64,000 nucleotides of DNA from Alistipes sp. (GTDB lineage Bacteria > Bacteroidota > Bacteroidia > Bacteroidales > Rikenellaceae), in contig JAGBFA010000013.1 of assembly GCA_017936685.1 (NCBI GenBank), positions 1 to 64,000 of the forward strand, written 5' to 3'. Below, one piece after another: positions 55,525 to 63,602 of the stretch. Numbering within the stretch: the first letter of the stretch is position 1; the number at the start of each line of letters is the position of its first letter. Below the pieces are notes generated by a model. It made no database searches. It was not told the origin of the DNA and saw only the letters and a program-made list of their open reading frames with translations. Position numbers and translations under genes: made by a program.

Positions 55525-55545
55525 TGCTTTCGTTTTACGACTTTA

Positions 55546-55577
55546 CAAAGATAATAAATTTTTGTTTTGCAATCAAA
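55546..55577 (-). promoter_or_regulatory. Promoter of the sulfatase gene
   Basis: Minus-strand TTTG (55574-55577), 20 nt, TATCTTTG (55546-55553), 21 bases before the ATG. Confidence 0.75.
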
Positions 55578-55650
55578 TCACCCCTGTCAATAATTCTTCC
55601 GCCGGTTCTTTTTCTTTTCATGCAACTTGCAGGGGTGGGCAAAACCCTGC

Positions 55651-55780
55651 TGTCACTCCGAGGGAGGGCATTGTCCGACCGTGGGAGTCTCGCGGTCGGG
55701 AGTGTGGTTGGTGCGCGGGAAGTTGTCGCCCAAGAGAGAGATTCTCACGTCGCAGTCTATGACTGCTCCTCAGAATGATA
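55651..55780. repeat. Type A palindromic repeat
   Basis: TGTCACTCCGAGGGAGG ... CTCCTCAGAATGA; side hairpins GGGC-ATT-GTCC and GCAGTC-TAT-GACTGC. Confidence 0.78.
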
Positions 55781-55786
55781 ATCAAA

Positions 55787-55950
55787 CGTCGACCACAGAG
55801 CTACGGCTTACGCCGTTATATAATTCTGACCCTCCCCTAACTGCTGCGACAGGCGAGTGCAATCGCTTGCGGATTGCCGAGCCGCCAAAGCAGTCACGAC
55901 GCAAAAAGTCGCGCTGCGACGCGGCGTAAATCCCCTCCTCGGAGGGGAAA
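55787..55950. repeat. Type B repeat interrupted by an extra segment
   Basis: Starts CTACGGCTTACGCCGTTATA as other type B copies, but after CCCTCCCC carries about 90 unrelated bases (55840-55930) before a CCCCTCC/GGAGGGG hairpin. Confidence 0.6.
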
Positions 55951-55954
55951 ACCA

Positions 55955-56111
55955 ATGTCGACCACAGAGTGGCGGCTTACGCCGTTATACAATTCTGACC
56001 CCACCCCAAACCCCTCCCTCGGGAGGGGCTTTTGTCGCGCGATTTATCGCGCTCCATGTGGGGCGTGGCAGGCTTTGTCTTGCGTTCTAAGGTGGTGCGT
56101 TGGCAGGTTGT
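55955..56111. repeat. Type B repeat
   Basis: Near-identical to 1749-1905, including GCGCGATTTATCGCGC and CCATGTGGGGCGTGGCAGGC. Confidence 0.75.
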
Positions 56112-56200
56112 CTGTCATTCTTCACTGCGTTACACTCCGTTCGGAATGACAGGACAGGCATGTCACGCACAGATTTCTCGTTCGTGCTCGAAATGACACC
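56112..56200. repeat. Type D/E repeat fragments
   Basis: TGTCATTC...GGAATGACA and CACAGATTTCTCG...CGAAATGACA. The remaining bases to 56445 hold only a weak -7-like TATTTTTG at 56341-56348 ahead of the synthase gene. Confidence 0.55.
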
Positions 56201-56445
56201 GCAAGAGTTTTTTATTTTCTGCCTGATTCTTGACATCGATCACGAAGAACTTTTATTGCGATAATAAGTATATATACCTATTTGTTGGGTGTTGTCGCTT
56301 ATTTATAAGGTGTCAGGGGGCAATCAACGGAATTATTTTTTATTTTTGCATGGCTTTTCATGCCGGGTGCGGGGCGAACCTGTTCGGGACTGTGCCGAAG
56401 CGAGAAAAGAGCATGATATTGAAGTTTAACCAAACATAAATAATA

Positions 56446-57714
56446 ATGACAGATATTTTTGATCGTTTATCGAAAAATGCCGGCGGTCCGATCGGACAGC
56501 ACATGTCTGCCGCCCACGGCTATTTCGCATTCCCGAAATTGGAGGGCGAGATAGGCCCGCACATGGTCTTCCGCGGCAAGGAGGTATTGAATTGGAGCTT
56601 GAACAACTATCTGGGTCTGGCAAACCACCCCGAGGTGCGCAAGGCCGATGCCGAGGCAGCCGCAAAATACGGTATGGCGGCACCCATGGGTGCCCGCATG
56701 ATGTCGGGTCAGACCAAATACCACGAGCAGTTGGAGCGCGAACTGGCCGAGTTCGTCGGCAAGGAGGACGCTTTCCTGCTGAACTTCGGCTATCAGGGCA
56801 TGATCTCTATAATAGACTGCCTGCTCACGCCGCGCGATGTGGTTGTCTACGACAAGGAGTGCCACGCCTGCATCATCGACGGTCTGCGCATGCACAAGGG
56901 CAAGCGTTTCACATACGCCCACAACGACGAGGAGTCGCTGCTGCTGCAACTGCACCACGCCACCGAGCTGGCCGAGTCGCAGAACGGCGGCGTACTGGTC
57001 ATCACCGAGGGTGTGTTCGGCATGAAGGGCGATCTGGGCTTTTTGGACGTGATCGTGCGTGCCAAGAAGGATTTTTCGTTCCGTCTGTTGGTCGACGATG
57101 CCCACGGTTTCGGTACGATGGGCCCCGGCGGCAAGGGTACGGCTGCACACTTCGGCGTGGTAGACGGCGTGGACGTGCTGTTCAACACCTTCGCCAAGTC
57201 GATGGCCGGCATCGGTGCATTCGTGTCGGGTCCGCGCTGGCTGATCAACCTCTTCCGCTATAACATGCGTTCGCAGCTCTATGCCAAGTCGCTGCCTATG
57301 CCCATGGTTATGGGCGCGTTGAAGCGTCTGGATCTGATCCGCAAGCACCCCGAGTACCAGCAGAAGCTGTGGGAGATCACTCGCGCCTTGCAGAAGGGAT
57401 TGACCGATAACGGTTTCGATATAGGCGTAACGCAGTCGCCCGTCACTCCGATCTATATGAAAGGCGGTGTCGAGGAGGGTACCAACCTTATCTACGATCT
57501 GCGCGAGCACCACGGTCTGTTCTGTTCGATTGTGGTATATCCGGTGATTCCTAAGGGCGAGATCATTCTGCGTGTCATTCCGACGGCGGCTCACACTATG
57601 GAGGACGTCGAGTTCACGATCAACACCTTCAAGGCCGTGCGTGCCAAGTTCGAGGCCGGCGAGTATATCAAGCCGATTCCGAATGTGGCCGATCCCGATT
57701 TCAAGTTGCGATAA
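56446..57714 (+). CDS. PLP-dependent alpha-oxoamine synthase (SPT / CFAT / KBL-like)
   Basis: 422 residues. Fold type I: LNWSLNNYLGLANHPEVRKADAEAAAKYG, substrate-site GARMMSGQTKYHEQLE, PLP-stacking histidine in KECHACIIDG, VDDAHGFGTMG, and the PLP lysine in FNTFAKSMAGIGAF. Members condense an amino acid with an acyl-CoA. In Bacteroidales the likely roles are serine palmitoyltransferase (sphingolipids) or cysteate fatty-acyltransferase (sulfonolipids, known in Alistipes); glycine C-acetyltransferase is less likely. I cannot decide between them by eye. Monocistronic with a strong terminator. Confidence 0.87.
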   Translation: MTDIFDRLSKNAGGPIGQHMSAAHGYFAFPKLEGEIGPHMVFRGKEVLNWSLNNYLGLANHPEVRKADAEAAAKYGMAAPMGARMMSGQTKYHEQLERELAEFVGKEDAFLLNFGYQGMISIIDCLLTPRDVVVYDKECHACIIDGLRMHKGKRFTYAHNDEESLLLQLHHATELAESQNGGVLVITEGVFGMKGDLGFLDVIVRAKKDFSFRLLVDDAHGFGTMGPGGKGTAAHFGVVDGVDVLFNTFAKSMAGIGAFVSGPRWLINLFRYNMRSQLYAKSLPMPMVMGALKRLDLIRKHPEYQQKLWEITRALQKGLTDNGFDIGVTQSPVTPIYMKGGVEEGTNLIYDLREHHGLFCSIVVYPVIPKGEIILRVIPTAAHTMEDVEFTINTFKAVRAKFEAGEYIKPIPNVADPDFKLR

Positions 57715-57735
57715 ACGACCGCGACAGATAACGAC

Positions 57736-57770
57736 AGCGGGATTTTCTTGATGGAAATCCCGCTTTTTTT
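57736..57770 (+). terminator. Rho-independent terminator of the oxoamine synthase gene
   Basis: Perfect ten-base stem AGCGGGATTT / AAATCCCGCT, nine-base loop, seven T. Confidence 0.93.
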
Positions 57771-57782
57771 GATGATATCTCC

Positions 57783-59060
57783 ATGCGAAAAGTGTTGTTC
57801 GGTGCCGTTGCGGCAGTTGTCGCGGCGGCGATATGGTTTGTGATGTCGCTGTCGTCCGGCAAGGGCGAGGCTGCTGCGGAGCCGTCGGGTGTCTCTGCGG
57901 CTGAGACGATGAGGCTGCCGCACATTGGATTGCAGCAGGCGGGGTTCGATCCTGCACGACTGGCGTATGTCGACGAGGCTGTGATGCGCTCCATCGACTC
58001 GGGCGATGCACCGGGTGCTGTGCTGTGTATCGTGCGCCGCGGCGGCATAGCCTACCTGCGTGCATACGGCAACAGACAAGTGCTGCCCTCGACGGCGGCC
58101 ATGAGCGAGGATACCGTCTTCGATCTGGCCTCGCTTACGAAGGTCGTGGCCACCAATACGGCCGCCATGCAGCTCGTCGAGCAGGGGCGCCTGCGTTTGG
58201 GCGATAGGGTAGACCGCTATATCGCAGGGTTCGAGGGGTGGTGCAATCCCGACAACAAGCGCGACACGACCCATATCCGCATCATCGATTTGATGACCCA
58301 CACGTCGGGCCTGCCGGCGTATGCCCGGCCGGAAACGGTCGCGGCGGAGTATCCCGACCTCTGTTTTCCCGACCGCGACGCGACGATGGAGTATATCGCA
58401 CATTGTCCGCGCCAGTCGCCGCCGCGCGAGGAGTATCGTTACAGCTGCCTGAACTATGTGACGCTGCAACATATCGTGGAGCGGGTCTCGGGCGAATCGC
58501 TCGACAGCTATGCCGCCGAACACATATTCCGTCCGTTGGGCATGACGGATACGGGCTATCTGCCCGATGCCGGACTTGCCGCGCGTTGTGCACCGACGGT
58601 TGTCGACCGCGACGAGGGGCTGTTGTGCGGCGTTGTGCAGGATCCGCTCGCGCGCCGTCTGTGCGGCGGTGTCTCGGGCAATGCCGGACTATTCTCCACG
58701 GCCGAAGATCTGGCCGTGTTCGTCGAGATGATGCTCTCCGGCGGCGAGCACTGCGGCGTTCGCATACTGTCGCCGTTGGCGGTAAAGGCCGTTGCGACCG
58801 TGCCGCGCGGCTTCGAGCAGTTCGGCCGCACGCTCGGCTGGGAGAGTTATGCGGGCTATACGACCACGGCCGGCGATCTGCTGTCGCCGTCGGCATACGG
58901 CCACACGGGCTTCACCGGCACGAGCATCGTCATCGATCCGCAGCTCGATCTGGGCATCGTCCTGCTTGCCAATCGCGTCCACCCCTCGTCGACGGGCAGC
59001 GTGGCACGCATGCGCTCGGAGGTGGCCAACGCCGTGGCCGGTGCTATCGAGGAGTTGTAG
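57783..59060 (+). CDS. Exported serine hydrolase of the beta-lactamase (AmpC/EstB) family
   Basis: 425 residues. N-terminal membrane/signal segment (VLFGAVAAVVAAAIWFVM), then class C-like penicillin-binding fold: catalytic SxxK as DLASLTKVVATN (about 117), YxN-type YSCLNYVTLQHI, and C-terminal GHTGFTGTSIVIDP in the HxG position. Such proteins are esterases or D-aminopeptidases more often than lactamases. Ends in a 24-base sequence that is repeated exactly 2.1 kb downstream. Confidence 0.92.
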   Translation: MRKVLFGAVAAVVAAAIWFVMSLSSGKGEAAAEPSGVSAAETMRLPHIGLQQAGFDPARLAYVDEAVMRSIDSGDAPGAVLCIVRRGGIAYLRAYGNRQVLPSTAAMSEDTVFDLASLTKVVATNTAAMQLVEQGRLRLGDRVDRYIAGFEGWCNPDNKRDTTHIRIIDLMTHTSGLPAYARPETVAAEYPDLCFPDRDATMEYIAHCPRQSPPREEYRYSCLNYVTLQHIVERVSGESLDSYAAEHIFRPLGMTDTGYLPDAGLAARCAPTVVDRDEGLLCGVVQDPLARRLCGGVSGNAGLFSTAEDLAVFVEMMLSGGEHCGVRILSPLAVKAVATVPRGFEQFGRTLGWESYAGYTTTAGDLLSPSAYGHTGFTGTSIVIDPQLDLGIVLLANRVHPSSTGSVARMRSEVANAVAGAIEEL

Positions 59061-59061
59061 A
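59038..59061 (+). repeat. Left 24-bp direct repeat (end of serine hydrolase gene)
   Basis: Identical to 61166-61189. It covers the last codons and stop of the hydrolase plus one base. Candidate attachment-site copy. Confidence 0.8.
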
Positions 59062-59090
59062 AATGCATTGTTCGAATTATAAAAATTTAT

Positions 59091-59109
59091 TATTCGGCGT
59101 AGCCGAATA
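59091..59109. repeat. Short perfect inverted repeat inside the island's left edge
   Basis: TATTCGGC-GTA-GCCGAATA, 30 bases inside the left direct repeat. Confidence 0.6.
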
Positions 59110-59127
59110 TACTTCGTCTTGAAAAAT

Positions 59128-59147
59128 GCAAGCAAGCTTGCTTTTTT
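59128..59147 (+). terminator. Terminator after the serine hydrolase
   Basis: GCAAG-CAAG-CTTGC followed by six T. Short stem but clean U-tract. Confidence 0.6.
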
Positions 59148-59205
59148 CTATCGACTTATTCGTATATTTGCATAGTTGTTTGTTAAAATATTTGCCTATG
59201 AAGCA

Positions 59206-59234
59206 TTGACGTATGTCGGTACATACATTATAAA
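59206..59234 (+). promoter_or_regulatory. Promoter-like TTGACG-N17-TATAAA with spacer palindrome
   Basis: TTGACG (59206-59211), 17 nt, TATAAA (59229-59234). The spacer contains GTATGT-CGGT-ACATAC. Predicted start near 59241, where the structured region begins. A Bacteroidetes-type box TATATTTG also lies upstream at 59163-59170. Confidence 0.5.
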
Positions 59235-59241
59235 ATATTGG

Positions 59242-59417
59242 AAATAAGCGTTTAGCTTGTATTCTTGTTCTTGAAACTTAGACACTTTCATTGACAACCA
59301 AGAGTAAAGCGATGACGCTCACGCCGTTTGGCGTGGGCTTTACTCATTGTATTTGGTTGTCAGGTAGTCTAAGACCTCAAGAACGAATCCAGGAGTTTTG
59401 TCCGCGCTATTTTTTTG
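59242..59417 (+). ncRNA. Candidate structured RNA, long bulged hairpin (6S-like shape)
   Basis: Paired arms from outside in: AAAT(A)AGCG / CGCTATTT; an internal loop of 10 and 16 bases; ATTC / GAAT; GTTCTTGA / TCAAGAAC; CTTAGAC / GTCTAAG; TGACAACCAA / TTGGTTGTCA (59292-59301 / 59353-59362); AGTAAAGC / GCTTTACT; CACGCC-GTTT-GGCGTG. It ends in eight T (59410-59417). About 50 base pairs in one 176-nt rod with a central bubble and a terminator-like end recall 6S RNA, but I cannot confirm the family; a long 5' leader of the next gene is the alternative. Confidence 0.5.
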
Positions 59418-59478
59418 TATGTATATCAATGATCCTGGACAATGTGATAAATTATGTGTTTCAGTTAAATCTATGATT

Positions 59479-59847
59479 ATGAAGAAACTTTTTATTTGCA
59501 TAGGTGTAATTTCATTGTCGGCTTATTCTGTCGGTGCGCATATGGTCGGTGAACCGCCCGTCAGACTCGGTGACCGCTGCGAGAAGAACGGCCAATACGG
59601 AAGAGTGGTCGAGAAAACTTACTCGAATGACAATAATACGAAATCGCGTGATAACAGTTCATGGAATGTCGGCGGAGGTGCCAAGGGCGAGGCGAGTACG
59701 CCTGTCAGAACACTCTCCGGCAGTCTGTCGGTACAAGGCGGTTACCAGAAAGGAGTTGCCTCGGAAGAACAAAATGGTAGAAGCGAGACCACAAAAGGCT
59801 ATGAATGCGACACCTCTGAGAAGAGTAATTGGACTGTTGTTAAATAG
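59479..59847 (+). CDS. Small exported protein of unknown function
   Basis: 122 residues from MKKLFICIGVISL. Signal peptide with likely cleavage after SVGA. Mature part is polar, rich in Ser/Thr/Gly/Asn (SRDNSSWNVGGGAKGEASTPVRTLSGSLSVQGGYQKG), with two cysteines (CEKNGQYG, YECDTSEK). In-frame ATG at 59473 is an alternative start. First of five small exported proteins inside the direct-repeat-bounded block. No family recognised. Confidence 0.72.
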   Translation: MKKLFICIGVISLSAYSVGAHMVGEPPVRLGDRCEKNGQYGRVVEKTYSNDNNTKSRDNSSWNVGGGAKGEASTPVRTLSGSLSVQGGYQKGVASEEQNGRSETTKGYECDTSEKSNWTVVK

Positions 59848-59853
59848 AAAATT

Positions 59854-59991
59854 ATGAACAATAGGGAAATACTTATGGCGGTAGTTGCTGCTGCGGTTGT
59901 GGCGATGTTCGCAACATCGTGCAATCGGGTGGTTTATGATAATTTCAGAGATGACGCATCATGGTACCATACCTATGAGAGAAATATTTGA
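59854..59991 (+). CDS. 45-residue lipoprotein, copy 1
   Basis: Sequence MNNREILMAVVAAAVVAMF-ATSC-NRVVYDNFRDDASWYHTYERNI. The lipobox ATSC places the lipidated cysteine at residue 23, leaving a mature lipopeptide of only 23 residues. Six bases after the preceding stop. Its near-copy follows at 60024: signal and VxxA-rich helix almost identical, mature parts both with FYD/VYD and GFR/NFR. Function unknown; colicin-lysis-type lipoproteins have similar size, but there is no bacteriocin gene here. Confidence 0.72.
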   Translation: MNNREILMAVVAAAVVAMFATSCNRVVYDNFRDDASWYHTYERNI

Positions 59992-60023
59992 ATTGTTGTT
60001 AAATGATTAAAATTTAGAAGATT

Positions 60024-60161
60024 ATGAATAAGAGAAGAGTATTTATGATTGTAGTGGCCGCGGCTGTCGTGGCTATGTTCGCAACATCGTGCAGTCAGGA
60101 GTTTTATGATGGATTCAGAGAGGGCTGGAACTCTACCGCTCCCGAACATCTCAGATATTAG
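60024..60161 (+). CDS. 45-residue lipoprotein, copy 2
   Basis: MNKRRVFMIVVAAAVVAMF-ATSC-SQEFYDGFREGWNSTAPEHLRY. Same length, same lipobox position (C23) and same start context (AGAAGATTATGAA-like; copy 1 AAATTATGAA) as copy 1: a tandem duplication. Nine bases before the next start codon, so probably one operon. Confidence 0.72.
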   Translation: MNKRRVFMIVVAAAVVAMFATSCSQEFYDGFREGWNSTAPEHLRY

Positions 60162-60170
60162 CCTCCGATT

Positions 60171-60662
60171 ATGAAGACGATCTTAATGACCATTCTCCTG
60201 TTCTTGTTGACGGGCGGCTATGTTGCTGCGCAGAATCTCGACAGATGGGCAGACCGTAAAGTCCCGACCGAGTACACCGGATCGAACAGATCCGGCGGCG
60301 GAGACTTGGAAATATCGGTGGTTTCTATCGATAGACAAGGCTGGCACAAATGGCGCGATAATATTTATGTCACCAATAGGACGGGTGAGGATATGGTGTT
60401 TCAAGTCATATTCCGTATTGCCAGAACATCTGTCGTATCGCGCAAGAATAAGCTCGGTTCGAAACACTCTCCGTGGTTCCTGCTGACCAAAGTCGTCCCT
60501 AACGGAACATTGAATCAGCCGTTTGTCACGGACGATGATTTGAGAGATGCATTGGCGTACTCCGATTTCGGCGAATGGTTCTCCAAACTCTGGAAAAAAT
60601 CGGGACTGTCATGGGGAATAGAACTCGATGAATATCAATGTAAATCGTTAAAATCATTCTAA
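60171..60662 (+). CDS. Exported protein of unknown function
   Basis: 163 residues. Signal peptide 1-20 (LLFLLTGGYVAAQ). Mature part begins NLDRWADRKVPTEYTGSNRSGGGDLEISVVSIDRQGWHKWRDNIYVTNRTGEDMVFQVIFRIAR, a beta-rich pattern that might be Ig-like, followed by a basic stretch and a helical end. No domain recognised. Starts nine bases after the small lipoprotein. Confidence 0.75.
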   Translation: MKTILMTILLFLLTGGYVAAQNLDRWADRKVPTEYTGSNRSGGGDLEISVVSIDRQGWHKWRDNIYVTNRTGEDMVFQVIFRIARTSVVSRKNKLGSKHSPWFLLTKVVPNGTLNQPFVTDDDLRDALAYSDFGEWFSKLWKKSGLSWGIELDEYQCKSLKSF

Positions 60663-60672
60663 TTATTGCCAA

Positions 60673-61005
60673 ATGAAGAAGCTATTGCTTATATTATCGG
60701 TGATGTTCGTTTGTGTGACGGGTTATGCCGAGAAACGCGTTAGGGTTTCACAATCCGCCAACAACTATGTGACAATCGACAAAGAGTCGGTATCTGGCCG
60801 CGAAAAGGTGTGCGTCAGAGCCGATCATAAAGAGTTCAATCATGATATCGTCGTCGATGTCGCCGTTTACGAGATAAATGGCTGGGAGGAGACTCTTATA
60901 GACACAAAACGTTTTGTAATACGCAAATACTCTATTTCGGACGAGGCCATGATCGGCAACGGCAAGAATTACAGGGTGTCGATCGTAAGCGCGGAGTTGA
61001 AGTAG
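60673..61005 (+). CDS. Exported beta-rich protein of unknown function
   Basis: 110 residues. Signal peptide 1-19 (LSVMFVCVTGYAE). Mature domain of about 90 residues with alternating strands (KRVRVSQSANNYVTIDKESVSGREKVCVRADHKEFNHDIVVDVAVYEING). Ten bases after the preceding gene and followed by a strong terminator, so it closes the small-protein operon. Confidence 0.76.
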   Translation: MKKLLLILSVMFVCVTGYAEKRVRVSQSANNYVTIDKESVSGREKVCVRADHKEFNHDIVVDVAVYEINGWEETLIDTKRFVIRKYSISDEAMIGNGKNYRVSIVSAELK

Positions 61006-61106
61006 GACGGGCATGCGTGAGTTCAATGTATGAACCGTATCGACGCCGGTTGTATGTAATGCGTGATGACCGGCATTGACGCGAACTTTGTTAAGATACT
61101 TATTCG

Positions 61107-61141
61107 AAAGTATGGCGATTAGAAAATCGCCATACTTTTTT
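61107..61141 (+). terminator. Strong rho-independent terminator of the small-protein operon
   Basis: Perfect 14-base stem AAAGTATGGCGATT / AATCGCCATACTTT, loop AGAA, T-run to 61141. Reads as a terminator in both directions. Confidence 0.93.
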
Positions 61142-61165
61142 GTTGGATAGCCGGACCGGAAATTA

Positions 61166-61189
61166 CCGGTGCTATCGAGGAGTTGTAGA
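61166..61189 (+). repeat. Right 24-bp direct repeat (copy of hydrolase gene end)
   Basis: Exact copy of 59038-59061 with its TAG in place but no gene body before it. Bounds the 2.1-kb block on the right. Confidence 0.8.
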
Positions 61190-61334
61190 TACCTATATAT
61201 ATTATCCGTTTGACAGGGCGTTGCGGCCGGTCGTGCGGGCGGAGTTTTCCGCGGCGGATATGCCGACTTGTCGAAAAAATAGGTGTCGGACGAAAAAAAA
61301 CTGTCGCATAGTTTTTTATTTCGCAAAAGAGTTA

Positions 61335-61342
61335 TATATTTG
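61335..61342 (+). promoter_or_regulatory. Lone -7 box
   Basis: TATATTTG without a clear TTTG upstream; may start a longer transcript into the tRNA operon. Otherwise 61190-61433 holds nothing I recognise. Confidence 0.35.
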
Positions 61343-61433
61343 CAGTCGATTTTCCGTCAATATCGAAGCGGCGAATTGCGGTTCTTTGATACAGAGTATT
61401 ATTGATGATTTTTGCAAATTTTCGTGTTGAAAA

Positions 61434-61464
61434 TTTGGAGGATTAAAAATTATTCGTACCTTTG
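61434..61464 (+). promoter_or_regulatory. Promoter of the tRNA-tuf operon
   Basis: TTTG (61434-61437), 19 nt, TACCTTTG (61457-61464), 18 bases before tRNA-Thr. Confidence 0.78.
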
Positions 61465-61482
61465 CAATCCGATACGGTCAAT

Positions 61483-61556
61483 GCCGATGTAGCTCAGTTG
61501 GCCAGAGCAGCTGATTTGTAATCAGCTGGTCGGGGGTTCGAATCCCTCCATCGGCT
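61483..61556 (+). tRNA. tRNA-Thr (anticodon TGT)
   Basis: Acceptor GCCGATG / CATCGGC, D arm GCTC/GAGC, anticodon stem GCTGA/TCAGC with loop TTTGTAA, T arm GGGGG-TTCGAAT-CCCTC (one mismatch). CCA not encoded. Confidence 0.95.
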
Positions 61557-61718
61557 CACAAGCCGGGGGCGACGAGAACGAAAACGACGGCTCGCGACAA
61601 GAACAAGTGCGGCGGGAGTTTGCGGCGACGGCATTGTGAATCTTATCCGTGAGGGCGGCGAGCTTGGCGGCAGATGGCTGCGGCGATAGCCCCCGACGGA
61701 GGAGGATCGAAAAATATT

Positions 61719-61801
61719 GGGAAGATACCAGAGTGGCCAAATGGGGCAGACTGTAAATCTGCTGGCGTACGCCTTCGGTGGTTCGAATCCATCTCTTCCC
61801 A
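61719..61801 (+). tRNA. tRNA-Tyr (anticodon GTA)
   Basis: Acceptor GGGAAGA / TCTTCCC, anticodon stem GCAGA/TCTGC with loop CTGTAAA, long variable arm, TTCGAATCC T loop. Class II length. Confidence 0.95.
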
Positions 61802-61880
61802 CTAACTACAACGACGCCGGTCGGGGTTGCGAAAAGGAGGTCGAAAGATCTCGGGGCATACTCTGATACGGTGTATTTTT

Positions 61881-61953
61881 GCGGAAGTAGCTCAGTTGAT
61901 AGAGCATTAGCCTTCCAAGCTAAGGGTCGCGAGTTTGAGCCTCGTCTTCCGCT
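61881..61953 (+). tRNA. tRNA-Gly (anticodon TCC)
   Basis: Acceptor GCGGAAG / CTTCCGC, anticodon stem TTAGC/GCTAA with loop CTTCCAA, T arm GCGAG-TTTGAGC-CTCGT. Confidence 0.95.
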
Positions 61954-62072
61954 CATGAAGATAGCTGTACGGCACGTCTTGATCGAAGTTCGGTCGCAGG
62001 GAGGTGTTGTGCGTCTGTCTGTAAAATGTTTTTTTTGAGGATACTTTATAAAACTTAATACTTGATATTACT

Positions 62073-63257
<1,185 letters not shown>

Positions 63258-63273
63258 TTTTCGATAAAACCCC

Positions 63274-63301
63274 GAGGTGGGTGTTCAAGCCCACCTCTTT
63301 A
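63274..63301 (+). terminator. Hairpin between tuf and tRNA-Trp
   Basis: GAGGTGGG / CCCACCTC with eight-base loop, then TTTAAT. Weak U-tract, so possibly attenuating or a processing site. Confidence 0.55.
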
Positions 63302-63303
63302 AT

Positions 63304-63374
63304 AGGAGCATAGTTCAAGGGTAGAATAGCGGTCTCCAAAACCGTTGATGGGAGTTCGAATCTCTCTGCTCCTG
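63304..63374 (+). tRNA. tRNA-Trp (anticodon CCA)
   Basis: Acceptor AGGAGCA / TGCTCCT, anticodon stem GCGGT/ACCGT (one G-T) with loop CTCCAAA, T arm GGAGT-TCGAATC-TCTCT-like. Confidence 0.95.
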
Positions 63375-63396
63375 CTTGAATCAGAACAGAAGGATT

Positions 63397-63582
63397 ATGT
63401 TTAAGTACGTTAAAAATTCATACAACGAACTGGTCAACAAAGTGACATGGCCTACTTTCGCGCAGTTGCAGAACTCGACGATCGTGGTTATGGTTGCTTC
63501 GGTGATCTTCGCTTTGATTGTGCTGGCTATGGATATCACTTTCGAGGGTATCATGAATGCCATCTATAATCTGTTGGGTTAG
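63397..63582 (+). CDS. secE: Preprotein translocase subunit SecE
   Basis: 61 residues, single-helix type. NSYNELVNKVTWPTFAQLQNSTIVVMVASVIFALIVLAMD: amphipathic helix, WPT motif, one membrane helix. Part of SecYEG. Start at 63397 is favoured over 63376 because AGAAGGA lies seven bases upstream and the shorter protein matches the family. Confidence 0.94.
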   Translation: MFKYVKNSYNELVNKVTWPTFAQLQNSTIVVMVASVIFALIVLAMDITFEGIMNAIYNLLG

Positions 63583-63602
63583 TGTTGAAACAGTGTTGAG
63601 TG

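Noticed and set aside
59242-59417. tmRNA, SRP RNA or RNase P RNA as identity of the structured region
   Set aside because: No tRNA-like ends or tag reading frame, no SRP GGAA-type apical loop, and none of the conserved RNase P core blocks.
61142-61190. Remnant of a second full serine hydrolase gene before the right direct repeat
   Set aside because: Sequence just upstream of 61166 shows no similarity to the hydrolase gene; only the final 24 bases match.
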